A stretch of DNA of 64,000 nucleotides from Stieleria mannarensis (lineage in GTDB: Bacteria > Planctomycetota > Planctomycetia > Pirellulales > Pirellulaceae). How positions within the stretch are numbered: position 1 is the stretch's first letter; the number at the start of each line of letters is the position of its first letter. The stretch spans positions 151,157 to 215,156 of the forward strand of contig NZ_JACEHH010000011.1 of the NCBI RefSeq assembly GCF_014154935.1. The letters run 5' to 3'. The translations under genes were made by a program, and so were the position numbers. Of this stretch, positions 46,153 through 55,348 are shown in pieces. A model generated the notes under the pieces. The model searched no databases, had not been told where the DNA came from, and worked only from the letters and a program-made list of their open reading frames with translations.

Positions 46153-47013
46153 CTACCGGAATCGGTACTCGGGGTTTTCGGTGTCGAAATCGACGGCCGA
46201 CAAGCCGACGTTCACCTTCAAGTTGAAGTAGTTGTACTCTTCATCCAGCACCGGCGGACCGCCGGGCGATTCGGGCCACAACCACGCCTGGTACCGAATC
46301 GGCAACTTGGTCACGTTGTCAAAGTACACGCGGGCCCGGTAGAAGCGAAAATGATCGCGGCGGATCGGATGCACGACCTCCACCAGCGTGCAACTGGTCT
46401 GGCCGAACAGATGGTCGGCTTCGATTTGCACGTCACATTCGCCATGTTGACGGTCTTTCAGTGCCGTGACGACGAACTTTTCCAACAGGTTTTCAATCCC
46501 GATCTCCTTGACCGAATAGCGCTGTCCACGCATCGCCAGCATCCCTTCGGGATCCAGCTGGGTCGTCAAGAAACTGGCGAACCCGCCTTGATGAACGATC
46601 AAGTTGCCGTCGTTCGCGTTCTCCACCCAGATCACCTCACGTCCTTTCACCGAACGGGGCTTCAAGAAATCCAGATAAACACTTAACGGAACGCTCAAGG
46701 TTTCGCCGTCAAATTTGCGATTGCGAATCTTCAAGCTGGCGTATTGCAGCGGCGGCATGACGCCACCGACGCGGCAGCGTTTGATGAACATCGCGGTGTA
46801 GTCGTCGACATGGTCGCGGACGTGCCGCAGGCTTTCCTGGGCGATTTCGAGCGCCGGATCGATCGGATGCTGCCGCGGAGCAGTCGGGTCGACCGTCGGC
46901 ACGCTCAGCCGAGCCACCTGCTCGACCTCTTGCGCATTTGATAGCAACGGCGCGGTGGCGAGCAAGGAAATGATGATCAGCCGCAGTCGTGGCAGTCGTA
47001 GGAATTGATGCAT
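46153..47013 (-). CDS. DUF1571 family exported protein
   Basis: The product is 286 residues. ATG 47013 is chosen because it opens a signal peptide (LRLPRLRLIIISLLATAPLLSNAQ). The mature part has the DUF1571 layout: a helical start with VRDHVDDYTAMFIKR, then a beta-rich, LolA-like half (LSVPLSVYLDFLKP, REVIWVEN, ARVYFDNVTKLPIRYQAW) ending in YNYFNLKVNVGLSAVDFD. The family is common in planctomycetes and resembles outer-membrane lipoprotein carrier folds; its role is unknown. It probably acts in the periplasm. It stands alone, divergent from the serine hydrolase gene. Confidence 0.85.
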   Translation of the reverse strand: MHQFLRLPRLRLIIISLLATAPLLSNAQEVEQVARLSVPTVDPTAPRQHPIDPALEIAQESLRHVRDHVDDYTAMFIKRCRVGGVMPPLQYASLKIRNRKFDGETLSVPLSVYLDFLKPRSVKGREVIWVENANDGNLIVHQGGFASFLTTQLDPEGMLAMRGQRYSVKEIGIENLLEKFVVTALKDRQHGECDVQIEADHLFGQTSCTLVEVVHPIRRDHFRFYRARVYFDNVTKLPIRYQAWLWPESPGGPPVLDEEYNYFNLKVNVGLSAVDFDTENPEYRFR

Positions 47014-47291
47014 CCGTTCGTTCCAGATTGAGAGAGAAGAGATCGCCGCGAAAAAGCCCCGGTCGGGCGGCAACCGCTGGTGTGTACAAAGATTGCTGTG
47101 CCCAGGGCTAGTGAAATTTTGCCTCGATGTTGAGATTGTCACCCGCTAGACGGTTGCCTAGGATGAAACGAGCGCCATTGGATGCCGCTGGCCCAAGCGA
47201 GACTTGAGGCGGGGTGAGTGTCCAAAGTGAGTGTCCATTGGCAGCGATCAAATCTGACTTGGTCTATCGGTTCGCTTCAGAGGAAACCAGG

Positions 47292-48539
47292 ATGTTAACG
47301 CAGAGCGACAATCGTCCGACGATCCTCGGATCGGTGGCACCGGGGTTCGAACAGGTCCGGACGGAATTTGAGAACAATTTTCTGCGGCGTGGTGAACGTG
47401 GCGCTGCGTGCACGGTGTTCCACCAGGGCCGAAAGGTCGTCGATTTGTGGGGCGGCCGTCGCTGCCACCACTCCGGTGCACGGTGGACCGAACAGACCCT
47501 ATCGCTGGCGTTTTCGGTGACCAAGGGGATGGCCGCGGCCGTGATGGCCGTCGCACACAGTCGCGGGCTGTTCGATCTCGATGCCGCCGTCGCCGACTAT
47601 TGGCCCGAGTTTGCCGTCGGGCAAAAGCAAACCATCACCGTGCGTCAGTTGCTCGCCCATCAAGCCGGTTTGGTTGCCATCGACCGCAAACTGAACCCTC
47701 AAATCCTGGCCGACCACGACCAGATGGCTGCGATCACGGCGAGTCAAAAACCGCTGTGGCAGCCCGGCACAAAGCACGGCTACCACACACTGACGTTGGG
47801 GTGGTATCAAAACGAATTGATTCGTCGTGTCGATCCCGCCGGGCGGACGCTGGGCGAGTTTTTTCACGACGAAATCGCCACACCGCTGGGCATTGAGTTC
47901 TACATCGGGCTGCCCGATTGGATCGATTCGGAACACATCAGCAGCACCCAGGGGTTCCGAAAACTGGCCCTGTTGGCCAATCTGAACCAATTGCCCTGGA
48001 AGATGGTTCTGGCGGGGGCCTGGCCCGGTTCGGTCGTGTCCAAGTCCATCAAGTGTTTAAAGTTTGATAACCCCGCGGCACTCGGCACACCGGAATACCG
48101 AAACGTCGAAATCCCCTCGGCGAACGGTTTCGGCCAGGCGCGAGCGGTGGCCAAGGTCTATGACGTCTTGGCACGTGGCGGACAGCGGTTGGGAATCACG
48201 CCGGCGACGATGCGTGAACTGGTCGCCCCACCGCTGCAACCGTCGCGCGGCTTGCGCGATGCCGTGTTAAAAATCGACACCAATTACGGCTTCGGTTTCT
48301 CGCGTCCCAGCAGCGGATTTCGCTTCGGCGCCGACGACCAGGCCTTTGGGTGCCCCGGCGCCGGCGGGTCGTTCGGGATGGCCGATCCGGTCGAGCAGTT
48401 GTCGTTCGCCTATCTGACCAACACGATGAGCTTCCGCATCTTTGACGACCCACGCGAACGATCCGTCCGCCAAGCCGTCTACCAATGCATCGGCTCGATC
48501 GAGCAACAGCCGGTGGAATCGGACACCCGGGCGGCGTAG
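47292..48539 (+). CDS. Serine hydrolase of the beta-lactamase/EstB family
   Basis: The product is 415 residues. AGAGGA lies 8 bases before ATG 47292, better than GTG 47214 upstream. There is no signal peptide, so it is probably cytosolic. The class C beta-lactamase-like core has S75-x-x-K78 (FSVTKGM) as nucleophile and base, and Y164 in KHGYHTLTLGW as the second catalytic site (Y-x-T rather than Y-x-N). Near the C-terminus GCPGAGGSFGMADP occupies the position of the KTG-like strand. Family members are mostly esterases or transacylases on small esters, not beta-lactamases. No operon partner is evident. Confidence 0.9.
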   Translation: MLTQSDNRPTILGSVAPGFEQVRTEFENNFLRRGERGAACTVFHQGRKVVDLWGGRRCHHSGARWTEQTLSLAFSVTKGMAAAVMAVAHSRGLFDLDAAVADYWPEFAVGQKQTITVRQLLAHQAGLVAIDRKLNPQILADHDQMAAITASQKPLWQPGTKHGYHTLTLGWYQNELIRRVDPAGRTLGEFFHDEIATPLGIEFYIGLPDWIDSEHISSTQGFRKLALLANLNQLPWKMVLAGAWPGSVVSKSIKCLKFDNPAALGTPEYRNVEIPSANGFGQARAVAKVYDVLARGGQRLGITPATMRELVAPPLQPSRGLRDAVLKIDTNYGFGFSRPSSGFRFGADDQAFGCPGAGGSFGMADPVEQLSFAYLTNTMSFRIFDDPRERSVRQAVYQCIGSIEQQPVESDTRAA

Positions 48540-48553
48540 GGTTTTGTTCCTGT

Positions 48554-48581
48554 CGTAGCGGAAGCCGCCAAGGCTTTCGGC
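48554..48581 (+). repeat. Dispersed repeat family D, copy 1
   Basis: CGTAGCGGAAGCCGCCAAGG followed by CTTTCGGC, in the gap after the serine hydrolase gene. The same unit is at 61911-61938, and a partial copy at 28106. Confidence 0.65.
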
Positions 48582-48630
48582 CCCCGTTGCGGCATCGCGG
48601 CGCCAGGACGAATCTGCGGCGAAATCCTAG

Positions 48631-50859
48631 CTACGTCTTGTTCTTTTTCTCAAAACATCGCCCCAACGGACCGACCAAAATCGCCGGCAACAGCACCAGG
48701 TCGCCCAATAGCGCCGAGGCAAGCAGGAAGACCATCAGCCAAGCGAAGTGCAGGATCGGCACGAAGGTGCTGAGCGCGAACACAACCAGCCCGCAGGAAC
48801 AAATCAGGGTGGTGTGTACCATCGCGCCGGAGCAATGCGCAAACGCGCTTTCGACCGCTTGCCGACGTGACAACCCTTGGGCCAGCCCGCGTCGAAACCA
48901 GGTCAGCAGGTGAACGGTATCGTCGACCGCGATTCCAAGCGCCGCACTGGCCGTCATCACCGAACCGATCTGAACCGGGATGTCGACCCATTCGATGCCA
49001 CCGAAAACGATGACCGCGGGAAAAATGTTGGGGAACATCGCCAAACAGGTCGCCCAGAAGCTTCGCAGCACCACCAGCAACACACCGGCGATGACCGCGA
49101 ACGCGACCAAAAAGCTGCGAAACAAATCCAACAACAGTTGACGCTGGGCTTTGTAGATCAGCGGAATCACACCGGTAAACGTCCCGCCGACCTGCTCTTG
49201 GTCCAACAGCGGGGAAACGGTGGAACGGATCTGTTCGACAAAGATCCCATAATCCAAATCGCCGATGGCGTTGGCGCGTACCGAAATCCGCCAAAGTTCT
49301 TGGTCATCGGTTTCGCTCAAGTACCGCGCAGCGATCAATTGCTGTTTGGTTTGTTGACCGTTGATCACCTTGCGCTGGACGATGTCACGGACACGGTGCC
49401 CGGCGGGAAGCCGCGGACAGAGGTTAAATGCCGAAAGGGTCGCAACGGGTTCACTGAGCGATTGGATCTTGCTTTGGATCAACGCAATCAGCTTGATGCG
49501 ATCGACGCGGTCGCGTGGGTCGTCTTGGTCAAAATGGATCACCACTTCCAAGGGCACCATCGGTCCGACGCGTTCTTCCAACCAGCGGTAATCGGCGATC
49601 GCGTCGCTGTTGGGCAGGAAGCGGTCTTGCAGTTTGACCGTGGATTCGATCGACGGAATCCGTGAGCCACACAACAGCATCAACGACACGCAGAACAATG
49701 CGAAAAAGACGTGATGATTCAGGATGGCGTCGACAAACGCCCCGGTCTTTTTCGGCGGATCCTCTTCGGCGGGACGATTCGCGTCCGCGTCCGGTTTGGG
49801 AGGGAACAGGTAGAGCGCCGAGGGGAGCAACAGGAACAGCACCACGACGCTGACCACGACGCCCAGGGCGGAGTAGAATCCGAAGCTCTGGATCGGCTCG
49901 ATCTTGCTGAGCACCAGCGAGACCAGGCCGATCCCGGTGGTGACGGCGGCCAACGAGCACGGCAGCCAGCCCTGATAAATCGCCCGAATGGCGGCCGGAA
50001 CCGTTGACGCTTCGTCCCGGGATGCGTCGCGATAATAATTGGCCAAGTGCACAGCCGACGAGATCGTCAACACATAGATCAATGGTGGCAACATGGTCAT
50101 CAACAGATTCATCTTGCCGCCGCTGAAGTACATGAGCGCCAGCGACACCGCGGTGCTGTAGACCGCCACCGCCAGCACCGAGACTGCCAACCGGATACTT
50201 CGCATTCTCAGCGAGGCGACCAGAAACGAAACCAACCCAGACAGTCCGGCCAGGCCGAACAACAATTTCCGGCTCTCGGCATCGATCATCGCGGCGTCGA
50301 CCGTCGGGCCGGCCAGTTTCAGTTCCGTTTGGTGCAACTGACAGACCTGCCACGCCTGGTCTTCGATTTCGCGCACCGCCGCGCTGCGATCGTCTTGGCC
50401 AACTGTCGAGGTGGTCAACACCAGGCACGTCGTCCCGTCCTCCGCCCCGATCAAGATGCGGCGCAGGCGGCTGATCGCGGCGCCGCGAGAAAAGTTTTGC
50501 GGCGGTGACGTCAGTTCGGCGACGGCGTTCTGACCGGTCCGCACACGGTTAAAATACGGAGTCTGCACGAGCACATTGGCGAGTTGCCCGACACGGGGAT
50601 CGTCCAGGTCGCAGCCCGGCCAGCTGACCACGGCGAATTCGTCCGTCCCGAAATGGCTTTGAAACCAGTCATAGGTGTCCGTTTCGGCGAACGATTTGGG
50701 CAGCCACTGCCTGGGATCGTTGGAAGTGCTTTTGAGCGCCCGCAGTGCACCGAAACCGATCACCGGCGATGCGAGCACGGCCAACAAAACAATCACGACG
50801 GCGTAACGCGCGGGACGTTGGACCGGCGGGCGGGCGGACTCGGCCGACGATCGGTTCAT
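48631..50859 (-). CDS. RND/MMPL-type membrane exporter
   Basis: The product is 742 residues from ATG 50859; a GTG at 50934 would only add a non-conserved lead. The architecture is that of the RND superfamily (HAE3/MMPL type): one membrane helix (VIVLLAVLASPVIGFGAL), a large extracytoplasmic loop, five clustered helices (VSFLVASLRMR, LAVSVLAVAVYSTAV, LLMTMLPPLIYVLTI, SLAAVTTGIGLVSLVLS, VVVSVVVLFLLLPSALYLF), then the same plan again in the second half. The second half contains GIAVDDTVHLLTWFRRG. Such proteins use the proton gradient to move lipids or hydrophobic molecules. No partner protein lies beside it. The substrate is not predictable. Confidence 0.9.
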   Translation of the reverse strand: MNRSSAESARPPVQRPARYAVVIVLLAVLASPVIGFGALRALKSTSNDPRQWLPKSFAETDTYDWFQSHFGTDEFAVVSWPGCDLDDPRVGQLANVLVQTPYFNRVRTGQNAVAELTSPPQNFSRGAAISRLRRILIGAEDGTTCLVLTTSTVGQDDRSAAVREIEDQAWQVCQLHQTELKLAGPTVDAAMIDAESRKLLFGLAGLSGLVSFLVASLRMRSIRLAVSVLAVAVYSTAVSLALMYFSGGKMNLLMTMLPPLIYVLTISSAVHLANYYRDASRDEASTVPAAIRAIYQGWLPCSLAAVTTGIGLVSLVLSKIEPIQSFGFYSALGVVVSVVVLFLLLPSALYLFPPKPDADANRPAEEDPPKKTGAFVDAILNHHVFFALFCVSLMLLCGSRIPSIESTVKLQDRFLPNSDAIADYRWLEERVGPMVPLEVVIHFDQDDPRDRVDRIKLIALIQSKIQSLSEPVATLSAFNLCPRLPAGHRVRDIVQRKVINGQQTKQQLIAARYLSETDDQELWRISVRANAIGDLDYGIFVEQIRSTVSPLLDQEQVGGTFTGVIPLIYKAQRQLLLDLFRSFLVAFAVIAGVLLVVLRSFWATCLAMFPNIFPAVIVFGGIEWVDIPVQIGSVMTASAALGIAVDDTVHLLTWFRRGLAQGLSRRQAVESAFAHCSGAMVHTTLICSCGLVVFALSTFVPILHFAWLMVFLLASALLGDLVLLPAILVGPLGRCFEKKNKT

Positions 50860-50961
50860 GACACCACCGGTCGGTCGCTGCAGCGGCGTCTGCCACCGGG
50901 GCCAATCGTCGGCACGTCGATGACCGCTCGGCACGACACACCGTAGCGAGGTCGCGTCATC

Positions 50962-51825
50962 TCAGTCAGTAAAGCAGGTCGGTAGAAATTGATCCAGGAC
51001 CTCGGCAAACGCTTCGGGTTGTTCCCAATTGGGTGCGTGCCCACAGTCCTCGATAAACTGCAGTTTCGATCCCTTGATCCGCCGCTGAAACTCGCGACCG
51101 GTCTCCGGCGGCGTGATCGTGTCTTCTTGACCCCAGATGATCATCGTCGGCAAATCCAATTTCGTCAGTTCTTTCTCGACCGATCGGTCGCGGGTGGCGC
51201 GGGAAACACGCAAGACGAAGCGAACATAATCGCGATCTTGGATCGACGAATGCCAATCGTCGACCAGTTCATTGGTGACCAGTTCCTGTTTGTGAACGAT
51301 GCCGCAAACCGTTTTTTTGACGAATTCGCGGGACGGTTTCGGACGCATCCCGCCGATCGGATTCTTTTCGAACAATCCGGCGCTACCAGCCAGCACCAGC
51401 CCCTTGGCGAAATCCTGTCGGCGGGCACACAGGTCGATCGCGACCAGACCACCAAGCGAATTGCCACAGATCACGAAGGGATCAATTTGGCGCGATTCGA
51501 TCAGCTCGGCGACTTGATCGCTCAGGTCGGCGATCGCGTTGATGCCGTGTTGACGACGTCCCGGTTGGGGATCGACGGGCAGTTGGGGGGCGATCACGCG
51601 GTAGCGATCCGACAAACGCTCCATCACCTGACGCCAATGCTCGGGGGTTCCAAACAAACCGTGCAGAAACAAAACGGTTTGATCCCCCTTACCCATCTCA
51701 ACGATCCCGGCGGGGTCGATCCCAGCGGTGGTCGTCGATTTTGAATGAGAGGAGCGATTGAGTAGCACAGACGATGCTTTCCTTGACGAGCGAAGCGAGT
51801 CCTTGATGAGATTCGTTTCCATCAT
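50962..51825 (-). CDS. Alpha/beta hydrolase
   Basis: The product is 287 residues from ATG 51825 (a second ATG follows at once); no good ribosome site is visible. The fold is recognisable by VLFLHGLFGTPEHW (oxyanion HG), G121-N-S123-L-G with the Ser nucleophile, D235 in GQEDTITP and H263 in CGHAPNWEQP. The triad is complete. No export signal is present. The substrate cannot be deduced; the family includes esterases and C-C hydrolases. It sits 102 bases upstream of the RND/MMPL exporter gene on the same strand and might share its transcript. Confidence 0.9.
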   Translation of the reverse strand: MMETNLIKDSLRSSRKASSVLLNRSSHSKSTTTAGIDPAGIVEMGKGDQTVLFLHGLFGTPEHWRQVMERLSDRYRVIAPQLPVDPQPGRRQHGINAIADLSDQVAELIESRQIDPFVICGNSLGGLVAIDLCARRQDFAKGLVLAGSAGLFEKNPIGGMRPKPSREFVKKTVCGIVHKQELVTNELVDDWHSSIQDRDYVRFVLRVSRATRDRSVEKELTKLDLPTMIIWGQEDTITPPETGREFQRRIKGSKLQFIEDCGHAPNWEQPEAFAEVLDQFLPTCFTD

Positions 51826-52155
51826 CGGGGGGATGGGAACGGACGCCTCCTGCGGCCGGCATTTTAGCTGGAATCGGGATTCTGGTCGAATCCGTTTTTT
51901 GACCGGACCGGAAATTTTGTCGCGAGAGCCGGCTCCGCCCCGCCGAGCCGAAATTATCGTTGCAGATTACTTCCCCAGAGTGGTTGAAACGGGCGTTCAC
52001 CACCCCTCGCGCACCCCAATTCGCCTGTCTTGCCCGTCCTATGAGTCAACAAGGGTGCCCAAGCCCGGCAGGGACGGGTGGAAGACTCCCCGCACACAGG
52101 ACTGAATGAACACAGGGCTGCATGCCTGTCTGACGCCCCCCATGGGAACAGCAGA
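51826..52155. other. Intergenic spacer without recognised features
   Basis: About 330 bases between two minus-strand genes. I see no gene, clear terminator or dispersed repeat copy in it. Confidence 0.5.
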
Positions 52156-55100
52156 TCAGGCCGAATCACCCCGGGCCGAAACCGCTTCTTGCCGCCCCGA
52201 CGCAGCCCAGCGTGAGATCGTTCGGAAAAAGACAAAGAATACCGGGACCATCAGAAGCGCAAACACGGTTGCAGCGATCATCCCACCCACGACGGCGGCA
52301 CCCACCGCCCGACGGCTCGCCGCACCAGCCCCCGACGCGACCAGCAGTGGCATGAAACCCAGCACCGACGAAAATGCGGTCATCAAGATCGCTCGAAAAC
52401 GCAATCGGGCCGCCGCGGTGGCCGCATCGCGGATGCCCATCCCCTCACGCTCCCGCTCGCTGGCAAACTCCACGATCAAGATTGCATTTTTGCTGGCCAA
52501 TGCGACCAGCAACACGATCCCGATCTGGGTATACGTGTTGTTGTCACCCCCGCTGAGCACAATCGCCAACACGACGCCCAAGGCGGCCAGGGGGACTACG
52601 GCGACCACCGCTGCGGGACTCGTCCAACTTTCATACTGCGCCGCCAACACCAGAAATACAAAGATGAATGCGAGCGCAAAGATCATGTACTGGCCGCCCG
52701 CGGCGGCCTTTTCTTGATAAGACATACCCGTCCAAGCCGTGCCGAAGGAATCTGGCAGTTGGCCTGCAGCGATCTGCTCCATCAATTCCAATGCCTGTCC
52801 GGAGCTGACCCCCGGCGCGGCAGCACCGTTGACCGCGGCGCTGGGATACAGGTTGTAACGCCGGACCACGTCGGGGCCGAAGTCGTCACGGATGGTGACG
52901 ATCGAACCCAATGGAACCATTTGCCCCGACGCATCGCGGACCTCAAGTCGGTTGATGTCGTCGGTCGATGTCCGAAATTCATCTTCTGCCTGAACACGCA
53001 CCTGATACGAACGATTGTTGTAGGTGAAATCGTTCACGTAGGAAGATCCGAGCGAAGCTTGAAGCGTTGCGAAGACGGATCCCAGCGGGACATTCATCGT
53101 TTTTGCTTTCGTGCGGTTCACTTCGACAAACAGTTGCGGCACGTTGGCGCGAAACGAGGTGTTCATCGATGCGAGGTTGGATTGTGCCGACGCAGCTGAC
53201 ATCAAGGCGTCGGTGGTCGCCTGCAATTCATCAAAACCGTTTCCGCCCCGGTCCTGGACCTCCAGTTGAAAACCACCCGACATGCCAAGCCCGTCGATCG
53301 GTGGCGGCGTGAATGAAAACAGCAACGCACGCTGCTCTTGGGCCAACTGCTGCTGCAGAGCGGCTTGAATCCCTTGAACGCTCGATTCGGCGGTGGTTCG
53401 TTCCTCCCAGGGGTCCAGCACGAGAACAGAAAACGCGACGTTGGATCCCGCGTTGCCAGCCAACAAGGAGTATCCCGCCACGGACAACCAACCTCGAACC
53501 GCTGGCAAGTCGGCGTACACCTGGTCCAAGTCGTTGACGACCGCTTCGGTTCGTTCTTTGCTGGCGCCATCGGGAAGCTGGATGTTGACGAAGAGAACGC
53601 CTTGGTCTTCGTCAGGGACAAACCCGGTGGGCAACCGAGTGAAGGTCCAACCGGTGATGGCGACCAGGACGATGAAGACCGCGGCGACGATCGAAACGAG
53701 ACGGACCAACCGGGCGACCACCGAACCGTACACCTCGGTGATTCGATCGAACGCGGCATTGAACATTCGAAACCCGACAAAGGTCGATTCCGTCGGAGCC
53801 CGCAAAAAGATGCCGCACAACGCCGGGCTGAGCGTCAGTGCGTTGATGGTGCTGATCAAGACCGAAGCGGAAATGGTCAACGCAAATTGTCGAAACAGCT
53901 CGCCGGTGATCCCCGACATGAATGCACACGGTACAAACACCGCCAGCAACACCAATGTCGTGGCGATCACCGGACCGGTGATTTCGGACATCGCGTTGAC
54001 GGCCGCTTCCTTGGGTGATAGCCCCTTTTCCAAATGCCGCGAGGTGTTCTCCACAACCACGATCGCGTCATCGACAACAATCCCGATGGCTAAAACGATC
54101 CCGAATAACGACAGCATGTTCAGCGAGAATCCGATTCCGCTCATCACCGCAAAGGTTCCGATCAGCGAAACGGGGATTGCCGCAACCGGAACAATGGTTG
54201 CCCGCCAGTCTTGCAGGAAAATGAAGATCACCGCCACGACCAAAACGATCGCCAAAAACAGCGTGCTGTACACCTCGTCGATCGAGGCGGTGACAAATCG
54301 AGTCGCATCATAGGCGATCACGTACTCCACGCCCTGGGGCCAGCTGGGAGCGCGACGCAACTCGGCCATCTTTGCTCGAATCGCATCGGCGGTTTCCAAC
54401 GCGTTGGCACCGGGCAATTGGTAGATGGACAGCACCGCCGCGGTTGATCCAGAGTACCTGCCGGCAAAGGAGTAGGTTTTGGCACCCAACTCGGTGCGTG
54501 CCACATCACGAAGTCTCAAGACCCGCCCCTCGCTGCCCGCCCTCAGGATAATATTTTCGAACTCATTGACGTCGGCCAAGCGACCTCGCGTGTTGATCGA
54601 TAATTGGAACGGGGTTCCCTTTGGCGCCGGGGGACCGCCGATCTGCCCCGCGGCGACTTCGACGTTCTGTTCTCGAATCGCTGCGACCACGTCCTCGGTC
54701 GTCAGGCCGCGCTGTTTTAATTTTCGCGGATCAAGCCAGATCCGCATGCTGTAATCGCCATCTCCGAACGTTTGAACATCCCCCACGCCTTTGATTCGAC
54801 TGATCTCATCTCGCAAGTCCAGCGTGTAGTTGCTCAAGAACAGTCCGTCGACGCGATCTTCCGGCGATGTGAGCGCGATGAACTGTAGTGTCTGTGTTGA
54901 GCGTTTCTTGGTGGTGATTCCCTGGGACCGAACCTCCTGGGGCAAACTCGCTTCGGCAGTTGCGACCAGGTTCTGCACCAACACGGATGCATTGTCCAAG
55001 TCCGTTCCGAGTTCGAACGTGACCGTCAACGTGTACGACCCGTCGTTTGCGCTGGTCGACGACATGTAGATCATGCCCTCAACGCCGTTGACCGCCTGTT

Positions 55101-55296
55101 CGATCGGGGCGGCGACCGTTTCGGCGATCGTTTGCGCGTTGGCCCCCGGATAGACCGCCGAGACCTGGACCGTCGGAGGCGTGATGGGTGGGAACTTTTC
55201 CACCGGTAATGCGCCGAAGGAAACCAGCCCCGCGATCAGAATCACGACCGAAATGACCGTTGCGAAGATGGGGCGATGAATGAAAAAGCGTGACAT
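52156..55296 (-). CDS. RND multidrug efflux permease, HAE1 type (AcrB/MexF-like)
   Basis: The product is 1,046 residues, the family's normal length. It is the inner-membrane proton-driven component that pumps hydrophobic compounds. Start MSRFFIHRPIFATVISVVI is typical. Other marks are GALPVEKFPPITPP, the porter region (VEGMIYMSSTSANDGSYTLTVTFE), the membrane Asp pair in GIVVDDAIVVVEN, and a second-half helix end at LVASGAGAASRRAVG. 12 membrane segments are expected. The membrane-fusion gene lies 52 bases upstream, so the two form an operon. An outer-membrane channel gene is not in the window. Confidence 0.95.
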   Translation of the reverse strand: MSRFFIHRPIFATVISVVILIAGLVSFGALPVEKFPPITPPTVQVSAVYPGANAQTIAETVAAPIEQAVNGVEGMIYMSSTSANDGSYTLTVTFELGTDLDNASVLVQNLVATAEASLPQEVRSQGITTKKRSTQTLQFIALTSPEDRVDGLFLSNYTLDLRDEISRIKGVGDVQTFGDGDYSMRIWLDPRKLKQRGLTTEDVVAAIREQNVEVAAGQIGGPPAPKGTPFQLSINTRGRLADVNEFENIILRAGSEGRVLRLRDVARTELGAKTYSFAGRYSGSTAAVLSIYQLPGANALETADAIRAKMAELRRAPSWPQGVEYVIAYDATRFVTASIDEVYSTLFLAIVLVVAVIFIFLQDWRATIVPVAAIPVSLIGTFAVMSGIGFSLNMLSLFGIVLAIGIVVDDAIVVVENTSRHLEKGLSPKEAAVNAMSEITGPVIATTLVLLAVFVPCAFMSGITGELFRQFALTISASVLISTINALTLSPALCGIFLRAPTESTFVGFRMFNAAFDRITEVYGSVVARLVRLVSIVAAVFIVLVAITGWTFTRLPTGFVPDEDQGVLFVNIQLPDGASKERTEAVVNDLDQVYADLPAVRGWLSVAGYSLLAGNAGSNVAFSVLVLDPWEERTTAESSVQGIQAALQQQLAQEQRALLFSFTPPPIDGLGMSGGFQLEVQDRGGNGFDELQATTDALMSAASAQSNLASMNTSFRANVPQLFVEVNRTKAKTMNVPLGSVFATLQASLGSSYVNDFTYNNRSYQVRVQAEDEFRTSTDDINRLEVRDASGQMVPLGSIVTIRDDFGPDVVRRYNLYPSAAVNGAAAPGVSSGQALELMEQIAAGQLPDSFGTAWTGMSYQEKAAAGGQYMIFALAFIFVFLVLAAQYESWTSPAAVVAVVPLAALGVVLAIVLSGGDNNTYTQIGIVLLVALASKNAILIVEFASEREREGMGIRDAATAAARLRFRAILMTAFSSVLGFMPLLVASGAGAASRRAVGAAVVGGMIAATVFALLMVPVFFVFFRTISRWAASGRQEAVSARGDSA

Positions 55297-55348
55297 CAGG
55301 TCGGAATGGTCGGAGAATGGAAGAAGACGGACCGGACGCAGCGACGGA

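Noticed and set aside
47214..47291. GTG 47214 as start of the serine hydrolase
   Set aside because: ATG 47292 has a better Shine-Dalgarno. The extra 26 residues look non-coding.
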